A DNA stretch of 50,029 nucleotides, taken from assembly GCA_032718475.1 (NCBI GenBank), contig JAUCBJ010003166.1:1-50029 (forward strand). Reading direction: 5' to 3'. A program made the translations under genes and the position numbers. The DNA comes from Nemertoderma westbladi. Its lineage: Eukaryota; Xenacoelomorpha; Nemertodermatida; Nemertodermatidae. Shown piece after piece: positions 20,704 to 31,359 of the stretch; within the stretch, counting starts at the first letter, position 1; every line of letters starts with the position of its first letter. Under the pieces are notes generated by a model. The model was not told the origin of the DNA, did no database searches, and was given only the letters and a program-made list of their open reading frames with translations.

Positions 20704-23478
20704 CATGACACACTGCCATGAAGTACAATGACATTGGAAATGGATGGACGTTAGTAACAAGCTCAGCAGTAAGAAACTCAGCCAATGCATCAATTGGTGG
20801 AGTAGGAATTCTGCTAAGCCCATTTGCACTTAAGACCCTAAACAACATCGAATCTATAAATTCCAGGGTTATGATCGCAACATTTGATGGGAATCCCAAG
20901 ACAACAGTTATATGTTATTGCTACAGTCCAACCAATGCATCAGAGCCAGAACAAGCAGTCAAATTTTATGAAGAACTGACTGGACTTATTAAGGACATCC
21001 CGAAACACAATGTTAAAGTCATTGCTGGTGACCTAAATGCGCAAATTGGCCCAGAAGACATCAAGGGTTACACCTATAACACCAGTTCTAACAGAAATGG
21101 GTACTTACTTTTAGACCTAATGGAAGAATGTGAATTGATACCAACAAACAACACATTCGAAAAGAGTAAGGGGATGCTATGGACCTTTCAATACCCTAAT
21201 GGAACCAAAGCACAACTGGATTACATCCTTATAAACAAAAAGTGGAGAAATAGCATGATCAACTGCGAGGCATACAGCTCGTTCAACCTAATTGGTTCGG
21301 ACCACAGAATTGTGACTGCAGAGATCAGACTCAGTTTGAGAGCCAGCAAACCCAGGACAAGCAAGCAAATCAACTATGACTGGGAGAAACTCAGAACTGA
21401 CAATGCTGTAAAGGATGCTTATACAGTAGAAGTTCAAAACCGCTTTGAAGCACTTCAGTCAATGGATGAAGACCAATCCACCGATTCAATATACCAGAAT
21501 ATAATAACAGCCCACAAGGAATCAGCTAAGAGGCATATCCCCCAGAAACCTAAACGAAAACAGTATGTGCCATGGCAAAACTCTGAGGTTACTTGTAAGA
21601 GAGAAGATCTCAAGATAGCCTACAAAGTTAAAACCGAACAACCAACAACCGAAAACATTAACAAGGTTGAGAAAGCTAAGGACGATCTTAAATTGGCCTA
21701 CAACATCAGCCAGGAAAAGTACATACAGGATAAAACTGAAGCAATTACAACTGCTCACATACAGCAACAATCAAGACTTACCTGGCAAACTGTAAATGAG
21801 GTATCTGGTCGGAAAAGTTGTGCAAAGGGGCGCCTCAAAGCCGATAGTCCTGAAGAACGTGTTGGGAAGTGGAAAAATCACTTCAGCAACTTGCTTGGGC
21901 AGCCACCAAACATCGAGGTCAGCCCTACAAGGAAAATATATGACAAGACACTACCTATAGAAACAGGGGACTTCACACCTGCCGAACTCCAAAGAAGCAT
22001 TAAAAGCATGTCCAATAATAAAGCGAGTGGATTAGATGAAATCCCAGCGGAGGTATGGAAAACCGGAGTGCTAAACAGACCATTATTGAATGTTTGCAAC
22101 CGGATGTTAAAAGGGGAAAAGCCACCACCAATTTGGACTAAAGGTCAACTAAAGCCTCTCCCCAAGAAAGGAGACCTCGGCATACCAACAAACTATCGTG
22201 GGATCTGTCTGCTTGTGGTAGCTGCCAAAATATACAATAAAATGATTCTATATAGGATTAGGCCTCACATAGAGAAACTACTGCGTAAGAGCCAAAACGG
22301 ATTTCGACCAAGTAGATCAACAATAGCTCAGATACTTGCACTACGGAGACTGATTGAAGGAATTAAGTCAAAGAATCTCCCCGCAGTCATGACTTTTGTG
22401 GACTTCAAGAAGGCATTCGACTCCATCCATAGAGGTAAAATGCTTGAAATCCTAAGAGCTTATGGAATACCAGAAGTAATTGTTGCTGGCATTGGATTGT
22501 TATATTGTGACACAGAAGCGCAGGTACTCTCACCAGATGGTGAAACTGAGTTTTTCTCAATCCTGGCTGGCGTACTGCAAGGTGACACATTAGCACCATT
22601 ACTATTTGTAATTGTGCTGGATTACGCAATGAGGACGGCCACAAAGGGTGAAGATCTGGGATTCACACTTCAAGAACGCAGAAGTAGTAGATATCCGGCA
22701 ACTACAGTCACAGACACCGACTTTGCGGATGACATCGCCCTGCTCTCTAATACGCTAGCAGATGCACAGCTTCTACTAAATAAAGTGGAGAGGGCTGCTA
22801 AGGAGGTTGGATTGCACATAAATGCTACCAAGACCGAATTCATGACCTTTAATGTTGATGGAAACTTGACAACCGTTGATAATAATCAACTAAGGAAGGT
22901 CGATGACTTCCAGTACCTTGGATCATGGATAGAGAGTAGCAAAAAGGACATAGAAGTTAGGAAAGCAAATAAGGCTTGGGTAGCTCTATCAAAAATGGAT
23001 ACCATCTGGAAATCAGATCTCTCCAGGCACCTGAAGACTAAGTTCTTTCGAGCCACAGTGGAAAGTGTATTTTTATACGGGGGTGAGACCTGGACACTGA
23101 CTAAATCACTTGAACAACGAATTGATGGTTGCTACACAAGACTACTAAGGGCAGCCCTAAACATCAGCTGGAGACAACACATGACAAACGCCGAGCTTTA
23201 TGGTACAATACCACCTGTATCAACCACCCTCCGTGAACGCAGATTAAGATTCAGTGGGCACTGCTGGCGAAGTAAAGACGAGGTCATACCAGATCTACTT
23301 CTCTGGCAACCAACCCATGGAAAGCGTAGTCGTGGACGACCTGCCATAAACATATATAGATCAACTTGAAAGGGATACTGAACTTGGGAGAAACGAAATT
23401 GCGACAACTATGGAGAATCGGGAAGCCTGGAAGGATCTCATTTCCACTGTCCGAGTTCGCTCGACCTAGTAGTAGTAG
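20704..23478 (+). mobile_element. RTE-type LINE (family A), 5'-truncated, with 11-bp target duplication
   Basis: The direct repeat TGTCCAGCGTC occurs at 20693-20703 and 23479-23489, exactly bounding the coding remnant. The 3' end is CTCGACCTAGTAGTAGTAG, the short tandem-repeat tail typical of RTE elements. The 5' side starts inside the endonuclease, so the copy is truncated. Confidence 0.85.
20718..23369 (+). pseudogene. Endonuclease-reverse transcriptase of the RTE-type LINE
   Basis: An 883-residue frame. The apurinic-type endonuclease lacks its first ~60-70 residues; it keeps AGDLNAQIG (near 110) and SDHRIV (near 195). The reverse transcriptase follows: TNYRGICLL, FVDFKKAFDSIH, GVLQGDTLAPLLF and FADDIALL, all catalytic residues present. 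The C-terminal part has DFQYLGSWI and the GETWTLT block. The frame is lost after SRGRPA: the next conserved words (TYIDQLERDTELG, MENREAWKDLI) lie in another frame up to a stop at about 23467. One long open frame with a single break implies recent insertion. Confidence 0.85.
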
Positions 23479-23489
23479 TGTCCAGCGTC

Positions 23490-23929
23490 ACGGATGGAAA
23501 AAAATCCACATTTATCAATCAGACCACAAAATCATATTTATCACTGCCAGATATGTACTAAATTCAAGCGCTTTTTATTGGTAGAATATTCAAATAATTG
23601 AATCGTCCAATCAGAGACTGCTTGAAATTATGATGTTCTAACGCTAACGCCTTCTACATGTTACAGTGCCTCGACCCGGCTAACCTAGGCTACTATGCAG
23701 CTAGTTAGGCAAACCAATAGGGTGAATGTGAATGTAGCCCTCTAGCGGGTGACTGTTTATCTAAAAAATTTACATAGGATCTATGTTCACAATCACAAAG
23801 TTCATCAAAGTCAGACCTTGCAGAATCTAAGTTCGTTTAACGCTACTGCTGTACTGTATTACTGGTACTGCACTGCAATACTGGTACCGTTCTGCCGTTC
23901 AGCCGTTTCAGTTTGTAGAGTTATGAGTT
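23490..23929. other. Upstream region of SPRING1
   Basis: No separate gene. It includes short GTACTGTATTACTGGTACTG repeats just before the start codon; an ATG at 23923 in another frame is followed quickly by a stop. Confidence 0.4.
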
Positions 23930-24535
23930 ATGCCTCACATCCGCCGAGGTTATGTTCTACTTCTGCTATTTATTTTTTCCGCGATATATTTAATGTTAAA
24001 CACTTTCTACGATCCCGCTAACGACGTTATCAGCACGGGCCGGACGCTCAACAAATTCCCCAGCGACGTGGGTTGGTCGGCGGACCCGTCAATCCTACCG
24101 AACGGGACCGAACTATCCGCCTGTCGCAACACTCTCCAGGGACGGGACCGGATCGCCGACGAACTCGGCTACGTGTGTCTGCTAGACAACGTCCTCTACG
24201 GCGGATGTTGCGATACTAACTCCGACGATACTGTGCGATACGACTGCAGTTTGTGCCAATCTAATCATTGTTGCGCTACTTACGAATCCTGCGTGTCCTG
24301 TTGTCTGCAACCCGACCGTGAACTCTTTTTGCGAGTAATCCTCAAGCCGATTAGCGATACGTTTACTAACTTGTTTAGGCCAGGGATAGACGGATTCGAA
24401 CTTTGTTTGGCGAAATGTCGGACTTCTTCTCAGAGTGTCAAACACGAGAATACCTACCGGAATCCGTCCGCAAAGTTCTGCTATGGTGAAGCTCCCCCCT
24501 TCCTGAATAAAGTCGCGAATAGTGGCAGTAAATGA
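23930..24535 (+). CDS. SPRING1: SREBP pathway regulator in Golgi (SPRING1/C12orf49 orthologue)
   Basis: The 201-residue product matches the family's usual ~205. Family members are Golgi membrane glycoproteins needed for SREBP activation, acting with SCAP and the site-1 protease. Seen here: a short basic N-terminus (HIRRGY), one membrane segment at about residues 6-24 (VLLLLFIFSAIYLML), and the Cys-rich luminal domain from C63, including CLLDNVLYGGCC, CSLCQSNHCC and YESCVSCCLQPDRE, then the family signature FELCLAKCRTSSQSVKHENTYR and FCYGEAPPF at the end. NGT near residue 60 is a possible N-glycosylation site. The first in-frame ATG was chosen; no introns interrupt it. Confidence 0.95.
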   Translation: MPHIRRGYVLLLLFIFSAIYLMLNTFYDPANDVISTGRTLNKFPSDVGWSADPSILPNGTELSACRNTLQGRDRIADELGYVCLLDNVLYGGCCDTNSDDTVRYDCSLCQSNHCCATYESCVSCCLQPDRELFLRVILKPISDTFTNLFRPGIDGFELCLAKCRTSSQSVKHENTYRNPSAKFCYGEAPPFLNKVANSGSK

Positions 24536-25258
24536 TAAGTGTAAATATCTATATCATTTTATCCTACAAACCTATTCTCCTTTAGATCATTTGGTCCAAG
24601 ATACAGAGATGAATTATGTCTGTTGTGAGTGGATTAGCGATAAATGAATTGGTTGATTTGAATTCTCTTCATCCCGAAATTATATTTTAAGGAGCTTCGA
24701 ATAATTATTCTCTGTTACTCTGAACTTTTACCAATCTCCAACATACCGACAGACTGACTGACAGGCATATTTATTTTTATTTTCAATTTTTTTATTGACT
24801 TTGTCTCTGAATTCGACATTGCATTAGGGGGGTGAGGTGACTGGTATATGTATAATTATTAGCTGACAAGTTGTTGGTATATGTATAATTAGCTGACAAG
24901 TTGTTAAGGGCTAGTCTAGTTAATGATTAGTTGAATTAATAATTATTTTCGGACAAAAGCAGAACATGAGGTATTATATTTATGTAAGTCTATAAGTCAA
25001 TGCGCTAAATTAGCACAATACGTGCGGGGAAATGTTTATGAAAAAATAGTTCTCAAATGAACCCATTCAGTTCTTTTTAATAATTAAACTACCATTTATA
25101 TTTTATAATTAAAATTTAAAAAATAACATTTATTAGAGTGTAATTCAATAATAATTGATTACAACTCAGTTCTTGTCACTCAATATATAAATGTTATATC
25201 AATGATTTGTGACGCTAATTATAGATAGACAGACCTCATTATTAGTCACTAAGCTGAA
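24536..25258. other. Intergenic region SPRING1-XPG
   Basis: AT-rich, with an imperfect tandem duplication at 24841-24905 (TGGTATATGTATAATTA...GCTGACAAGTTGTT twice). No gene is visible. It should hold the XPG promoter, but no clear element was identified. Confidence 0.5.
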
Positions 25259-28200
25259 ATGGGTGTCCATGGTCTGTGGCAACTCCTACAGTTAACCGGC
25301 CGACCTGCAAATCTCGACTCGCTCGAGGGTCAAGTATTAGCGGTGGACGTTTCTATTTGGATCTACCAGATGATTACAGGTAACCCGTTACCCAACGCCC
25401 ACATCATCAACATGTTCCAGCGCATCTGCAAACTCCTGTACTTCAAAATTAAACCTGTTTTCGTTTTCGACGGCGCTGTGCCGCCACTGAAAACGGCTAC
25501 GGTGGCCCAGAGAAAGAAGCGTAAGTCGAAACATGGTGAGGATGGGGAAAGACTCCGACGAGCCGTTTTATCGAACTATTTGAAACAACACGCTTTGGGA
25601 AAAATACTGAAAGATAAGAATGTAAAACCCGTTAAAATATCTCGCATCCAACCAGAGACAACATTTATGTTACCACCGCAACCGCAATCATCGGATTGGG
25701 TTGAAGATGTCAGTGATGACGATGGTTGGTCCTTCTCTAAGACGCCAGTTGATGCGACCAGCGCTGAAAACGTGGATGACATTGATATCGAATCGGAACA
25801 CTTTAAGTCTCTTCCTTTTCAGATCCAACACGGACTTCTAACTCACATAAAGGCGGTTAAGAAACGTAACTCCCTCATCCGAACTTACCACATGCCGGAG
25901 AATATGGACGATTTCAGTGCATTCCAACTCAACAAGTTGTTTAAGGTCAGCCAGATTACCCGTCGTATTGACGATGTCAGCAAAAGCCTGGCTCGCGAGG
26001 AAGTTTTCGAACTCGGGATCAATGCAGACCTCACGGATGTCGAGATTCTTCGTATCGCCTCCGAGAACAAACAGCATTCGGTTCTCATTAAGGGATCCAG
26101 TTCGCAGCTCATTGCTGACGGGTCTCGTCTTCCAGTCTCCACTACCTCAGCATCCGGGTCATCTCTGGCTGTATCATCATTAGCTTCTACTTCAACTGGC
26201 ACTAACGACTGTCAATCACAAACGTTTATCACACCTAATCATCAGTTTTATTCGCATTCTTCGTTTTCTCCTCAGCCGCTTTGGAACGATGATGAAGCTG
26301 ATGTAGAGGATGATGTAGGTGACTGTGTTGACGAGCTCGTCGATGGGTCAGTAGTTGAAGATATCAAGAATATTGATTCACGAGGCTCTGTTGTCTGTGT
26401 TGCTGTCGATTCTACTGAAGTTGGTAACGAAACATTGAATTTGAATAGAAGCAGTTGTACCAGCGATGATGGCGATACTTCCAATGACGATGACTTTATT
26501 GATGTATCAGAGAGGAGTTCCCATGACGATGTAATGGATTATAAACCTGATCAATCGTCTGTGAGTGAAGCTGAAGTGATTAATTACAAAGCCTTTCAAA
26601 GATCTCCTGCCTCTGAAGGTGTTCCTAGTCCTAACTCATTGCCCGATAGTTCCTCGGATCAGGTCAGCGATGTGGCTGTTGATCACACCAGAAGCAACCT
26701 TGTTCAACATTCTAGCGAATCTGGCACATATTATTTTAGTCGTTTAGTTCGAAACAAAATCAGCCATTTAAATAGTTCAGATGAAGAGTCTCGGTCTACC
26801 GGGCCTGTGAAGGAAATTATAGACGTCCAATTGGGTGAGGGAGTCGTTTCTGACACTAGCAGTAAACCAATGGAGTCCATATCTACTGGAGTCCCTTTCA
26901 GTAACCCAATGGAGTCCATATCTACTGGAGTCTCTGTCAGTAACCCAATGGAGTCCATATCTACTGGAGTCTCTGTCAGTAACCCAATGGAGTCCATATC
27001 TAATGGAGTCCCTGTCAGTAACCCGATGGAGTCCATATCTACTGGAGTCTCTGTCAGTAACCCAATGGAGTCCATATCCACTGGAGTCTCTGTCAGTAAC
27101 CCAATGGAGTCCATATCTACCGGAGTCCCTGTCAGTAACCGAGTGGAGTCCATATCTACTGGAGTCTCTGTCAGTAACCCAATGGAGACCATATCTACTG
27201 GAGTCCCTGTCGGTAAATACAATAGCGATGTTAGTCAGTTCACTGACGCCAATAACCCTTTTAGTGGTTACTTAGCAACATCCCCGAGTAAACCAACCAA
27301 CGTGAGTGGTGGAGTTCCTTCCTCGTCTGATATTGTCTCGGAGGACAGTGACAGCGACGGGGACAACTTGGCGGGTCTGCGAGCCGTGTTCGACGCAGAG
27401 GGTAGATCGCTAGCCGCACTGCGGGACAGGTCCACGCGACTAGCCGCCTCTCCCACAGAACAGATGGTCAGCGACTGCAAACAGTTGTGCAAACTCTTCG
27501 GTATCCCGTACATTGTCAGTCCCTACGAGGCTGAATCGCAGTGCGCCTACCTCGAACTGACCAATCAGACGCAGGGAACCATAACCAACGACTCAGATAT
27601 TTGGCTATTCGGTGGGAGGAAAGTTTATAAGAATTTCTTCGCTCAGTCGAAGACGCCCGAGTATTACTCATCGGAAGTTATCGATTGTCGGTTGCGCTTA
27701 AACCGCGAGCGGTTAATATGTCTGGCCTATTTATTGGGGAGCGACTATACGTTAGGAGTAGAGGGAGTTGGGGTGGTTTCTGCTATGGAACTCTTATCGG
27801 AGTTCCCTGGGGACGGAATCGAGATGCTGATAGGTCTAAAGGATTGGTGGACGAAGAACAAGGGTTCCCAGTTGACGAAGTGTTCGCCGATTAAACGACG
27901 GTGTAAATCGTTGGACTTAGCCCCTGGATTCCCGGATCCTAAGGTCGCTGACGCCTACCTCCGACCGGAAGTCGATGAGAGTGATGTCATCATGCGATGG
28001 GGGACGCCGGATGTGGAGGGAATTCAGGGGTTCGCCGCTAGGAGGCTGGGTTGGGATGCGGGGAAGGTGGACCAGACTTTGGGACCAGTGTTGGCTAGGG
28101 GTGCCAGCAGTCTGGTGCAGACGACCATGGGAAGGTTCGTGGGGGTCGCGTCATACGATGAACCCAAGGTTAGCAGTAAACGGTTGCAGCGTGTTTTGTC

Positions 28201-28654
28201 TCGCATGAGAGATTCGACGGGTCACAAAGCGTATGTTATAGAGACATCTGTAAGAGAATGCGTGGCTTCTGGTAGCGGTTGCACCATTCCTAATGATTGC
28301 GGTGCTGAAACAATGAAAGAGATCAATGATGATGTGGATTGGGAAGAATTCTTTGAAGAACCTTTAGAATGGGACACTGCAAACCCTGTAGTCAGTACCG
28401 GTAAAACTGTCGGAACTGAAAGTAAATCGAACAGCTTAACAAATGAATTACGGAACCGTTTCTACAGTCGTGACGATACTGTGAGCATCTCGAAACCATT
28501 GAGTAGTTTACGCGTTCCATTGGCTTCCGTTACCGAGGTAACCAGGACTCTGCGCGGCCGTCAATCACGTAAACGTAAGCCGCCCAATAGGAAACCGAAG
28601 TGCGGTAAATCCCGCGCATTAGTGGTCGATTTATCGGAAAGTTCGTCAGATTAA
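25259..28654 (+). CDS. ERCC5: DNA repair endonuclease XPG (ERCC5 orthologue)
   Basis: Structure-specific 3' nuclease of nucleotide excision repair, acting in the nucleus with TFIIH; 1131 residues against 1186 in human. The N domain starts MGVHGLWQLL with AVDVSIW (D30) and FVFDGAVPP. The spacer keeps the IDIESEHFKSLPFQIQHGLL block, then becomes acidic and disordered. The I domain has SPYEAESQC (E757, E759), TNDSDIWLFGG (D778, D780) and GSDYTLGVEGVG (D829), so the active site is intact. The C-terminus has a PIP-like QTTMGRFV and a basic nuclear signal (RKRKPPNRKPK). Residues 536-652 are a species-specific repeat. No introns, although vertebrate ERCC5 has many. The start MGVHG is fixed by the catalytic N-terminus. 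Confidence 0.96.
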   Translation: MGVHGLWQLLQLTGRPANLDSLEGQVLAVDVSIWIYQMITGNPLPNAHIINMFQRICKLLYFKIKPVFVFDGAVPPLKTATVAQRKKRKSKHGEDGERLRRAVLSNYLKQHALGKILKDKNVKPVKISRIQPETTFMLPPQPQSSDWVEDVSDDDGWSFSKTPVDATSAENVDDIDIESEHFKSLPFQIQHGLLTHIKAVKKRNSLIRTYHMPENMDDFSAFQLNKLFKVSQITRRIDDVSKSLAREEVFELGINADLTDVEILRIASENKQHSVLIKGSSSQLIADGSRLPVSTTSASGSSLAVSSLASTSTGTNDCQSQTFITPNHQFYSHSSFSPQPLWNDDEADVEDDVGDCVDELVDGSVVEDIKNIDSRGSVVCVAVDSTEVGNETLNLNRSSCTSDDGDTSNDDDFIDVSERSSHDDVMDYKPDQSSVSEAEVINYKAFQRSPASEGVPSPNSLPDSSSDQVSDVAVDHTRSNLVQHSSESGTYYFSRLVRNKISHLNSSDEESRSTGPVKEIIDVQLGEGVVSDTSSKPMESISTGVPFSNPMESISTGVSVSNPMESISTGVSVSNPMESISNGVPVSNPMESISTGVSVSNPMESISTGVSVSNPMESISTGVPVSNRVESISTGVSVSNPMETISTGVPVGKYNSDVSQFTDANNPFSGYLATSPSKPTNVSGGVPSSSDIVSEDSDSDGDNLAGLRAVFDAEGRSLAALRDRSTRLAASPTEQMVSDCKQLCKLFGIPYIVSPYEAESQCAYLELTNQTQGTITNDSDIWLFGGRKVYKNFFAQSKTPEYYSSEVIDCRLRLNRERLICLAYLLGSDYTLGVEGVGVVSAMELLSEFPGDGIEMLIGLKDWWTKNKGSQLTKCSPIKRRCKSLDLAPGFPDPKVADAYLRPEVDESDVIMRWGTPDVEGIQGFAARRLGWDAGKVDQTLGPVLARGASSLVQTTMGRFVGVASYDEPKVSSKRLQRVLSRMRDSTGHKAYVIETSVRECVASGSGCTIPNDCGAETMKEINDDVDWEEFFEEPLEWDTANPVVSTGKTVGTESKSNSLTNELRNRFYSRDDTVSISKPLSSLRVPLASVTEVTRTLRGRQSRKRKPPNRKPKCGKSRALVVDLSESSSD
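26864..27214 (+). repeat. 39-bp coding minisatellite in XPG
   Basis: Nine tandem units of 39 bp encode NPMESISTGVSVS with small changes (TGV/NGV, SVS/PVS, one NRVESIS). It lies in the disordered spacer, outside the nuclease core. Because 39 is a multiple of three, changes in copy number stay in frame. The opposite strand is also open, as a by-product. Confidence 0.95.
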
Positions 28655-28686
28655 CACATTAACTTGTCGTCAACGTTTCCTCTGTA

Positions 28687-28692
28687 AATAAA
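28687..28692 (+). promoter_or_regulatory. Poly(A) signal of XPG
   Basis: AATAAA about 33 bases past the stop codon, giving a short 3' untranslated region. Confidence 0.6.
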
Positions 28693-29693
28693 ATGGGATC
28701 CAGTCTTATAACCACACTTAACAAACATACTAATATAATATAGTAATAATCGTACTGACTATAGTTAATTAAATTACATTTCATTGTGTTGATTTACGTA
28801 ATTATTCATTAAATTCATTAATTCCATATTAATTTATTACTAATTCATTGTGAACAAACTAGTCGAGTCGCTTTTAACGCCAGCCTCGTGGGGATAATGC
28901 TAAATAAAAGTGGCGAAAGTGAAAAAAACATTTTTTTCAGATGGGTTTGTTTATTTAATCCAAACCAAACTTTTTTAAAGCCAAACTTTTTGAACATTTT
29001 GTGCCATTATATTGTCACAAAACAGCTATAGAGATGATAATGATAGTTCCAAAACCTTATATTTTCGTTCAGTAATAATATTGGTTAATTTCTATATCTG
29101 GAATTATCCTTATTTATTGGACACAACCTACCATTAATTGCCGTCCAATATGACAGGATAAGATGAGTGTGATTAAAAGTAGTGAGCTGGACCCCTTGGG
29201 GTGTCTTTATTTCCTACAAGTCCTCGTGAGTCTCCTTAACAACATGCGGCGAATATGATTTGGCACTAATATGTTAACCTCTAACCGACAGTTTCGGATA
29301 CTAGAGGTGCACCCCTATTGGGTATCACCATGTGTTTCAGTTTCCGTTCATTTCAATTCAACTAATAACTAGAAATTAATTGATTAAAATGTTTTACAAA
29401 CTCAAAATGGCACATTTTGTATGCTCTGAATCAATTTACCAATGAACAGTAGCTTTGTACAGCAGCTTTAGGTAGTCAATGTGTAATATACTATGGTATA
29501 TTTGTCAATTGTGTTGATTGTGGTAAATATCAAAATATATTAATGATTGGTTGTATTGTTGTTCATAATGTTTTGTATTATTGTCCTTAAATTAATTCAT
29601 TATAAGGTGTAAATTAAATTTATTATATTTTGTAGTCTTGTATTATTTATGTACTTTATACCTTGACGACGTTCCGATGCACATATATGACAT
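28693..29693. other. Intergenic AT-rich DNA, no gene seen
   Basis: No coding frame of interest, no RNA gene and no clear transposon ends. Confidence 0.45.
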
Positions 29694-29748
29694 TTGCGTC
29701 CAGTTCCCCCCCCCCCCCCCCCCCCCCCGGGGGGGGAACTGGACGCAA
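29694..29748. repeat. C-run/G-run palindrome joining two MITE ends
   Basis: TTGCGTCCAGTT (29694-29705), 23 C, 8 G, then AACTGGACGCAA (29737-29748). The 12-bp arms are perfect. The right arm is the start of the MITE at 29729-29959; the left arm is the same terminus in inverted orientation. Confidence 0.85.
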
Positions 29749-29959
29749 AACCCGCCTTGGCGAATTCATATCCCGCCTCAATGTTAAATTCTCAATTTAG
29801 AGAAAGGAGCAGGTTACAGTGGTACGTTATTTTAACCAAAACAATAAACTAAACACAATAGAACAGGTTACAGTTTTATTTTTGAGAATAATCAGCTGTT
29901 ATTCGCGTCGAATTTCGCCTGGAGAGGGATGAATTTTAATTGCGTCCAGTTTCCCCCCT
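29729..29959. mobile_element. MITE with G-run termini, copy 2
   Basis: It starts GGGGGGGGAACTGGACGC and ends TTGCGTCCAGTTTCCCCCCC, giving terminal inverted repeats of about 18 bp. The interior is about 90% alike to 9518-9764, including GAGCAGGTTACAGTGG, AACCAAAACAATAAACT and AATCAGCTGTTATT. No coding frame belongs to it. Confidence 0.85.
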
Positions 29960-31359
29960 TATCTGCACATTTAATGAAAAAATATCCCAAATTGTTTTTA
30001 TCTCGCGGCACTTTAAACAAAGAGGCGGACTGCTTGTTATGTAACGGGAATATATTATTGGAAAATTATTATATTAAATTACAAAATGTTTTACTCAGTT
30101 TATTGTTTTGTTAGTTTATAGGCAACATCTCTGTGGAGCGAGCCACATTGTCAGCTAGCCACATTGTTAGCTGTCTATCTGTCGTTTAATATTTGAAGGC
30201 TAATAAATCAGTAAATCTTTGATTAAATTAAACCGAACTTGGTACACATTCTCATGTAGTCTGTTAAAAGATCAAAATATAATTCCTGTGAGGGGACTCC
30301 TATAATTGGCATCTACTACAGTAGACCATGACCTACTAAAGATATTTGTAGTAGGTCATGAGTAGATCTTAGGTTATGGTTTTTTTCTGGTTGGCTGTTC
30401 TTAAGTTTGCCGCTAGATGGCAGTATGTCTGAAAGTGGAAATTGAGAGCTATTGGTACAAACGGGCACACGCGAGGAATCTTCGCCCGCTATTTACCAAT
30501 TAAGCTAATAACAGTGGCGTGTAATTCGAAACAAAACAATAAAACATGGAGTCAATAGCACAAGTTACATTTTCATAATCAGCTAGACAATTTTATTGAT
30601 CGGGTGAAGACTGCTGCGTTTCTGAATAAAATATTATAATGTTCCGTATCGAGTGTGCCCATCTCAACTGCGGCATTACATTGCGTTTGTACTACCGGCG
30701 CGATGCGATACTGTACTGTATAATACAGTAGTAGGGCCTAGCCCATTATAATATGAAGGTTACTAATTATCCACATTATGGTAAAGTATAAAGTTATGTT
30801 ATTTAACAATGGAATTACCCATTCTGGCGTTAGTTTTATTATATACACGATAATTAATAGGATAATGGGTCTAATTATATTGTTATCTTAGAAGTTTGAA
30901 TTACAGGATGTAGGAAATTTCACAACATTATATCTATAATATGTAATAATAATTATAATAAGCAGGCCCTACATGAGTTGATAAACATGTCATTAGGCGT
31001 TCTGATATACTTAATACTGCATTACCATTAATACCCGTATAGTAGTAGGGGTATATTTTCTACGTTTTTTAAAAAAAAATACTATAAAAAAAACTATAAA
31101 GTAAAAACTAAAAAAAATATTTTGTTAGTGTTGCCCCCTGGCGCATAAAACCGTCGGCACCAAAACAATAAACAAGAGTCAACAACTCGAAGATTTTTTT
31201 TGTAATAACGTCTGTCGGCGTCTCGTTTACACCCCTCCTGCAGTGCTGCAGTAAATAAATAATAAAACAGGTCACCGTAATAAACTGTAGGCCATACTGT
31301 AGGACTACCTCCAATCTAAACCGTATTGCAGTATTGAATTTGAATCTTTTCGAATTACC
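29960..31359. other. Intergenic region before the 5'-nucleotidase gene
   Basis: Mostly AT-rich. It contains a strong hairpin at 30311-30367, a diverged relative of the G-run MITE interior at about 30525-30600 (CAAAACAATAAAAC, AATCAGCT), and another ACCAAAACAATAAAC at about 31157. No gene seen. Confidence 0.5.
30311..30367. other. Strong hairpin
   Basis: CATGACCTACTA (30327-30338) and TAGTAGGTCATG (30349-30360) pair perfectly over 12 bp with a 10-base loop. An outer ATCTAC/GTAGAT pair extends it across a 10-base bulge. Too short for a typical microRNA precursor; role unknown. Confidence 0.6.

Noticed and set aside
20718-23369. A host gene of 883 codons
   Set aside because: Endonuclease and reverse-transcriptase motifs, flanking 11-bp repeats and a (TAG)n tail identify a LINE.
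26731-27222. 163-codon frame opposite XPG
   Set aside because: It mirrors the 39-bp repeat on the other strand; the XPG frame on the plus strand has clear homology.
30311-30367. A microRNA precursor
   Set aside because: The stem is only 12 bp plus a bulged outer 6 bp, too short for a normal precursor.
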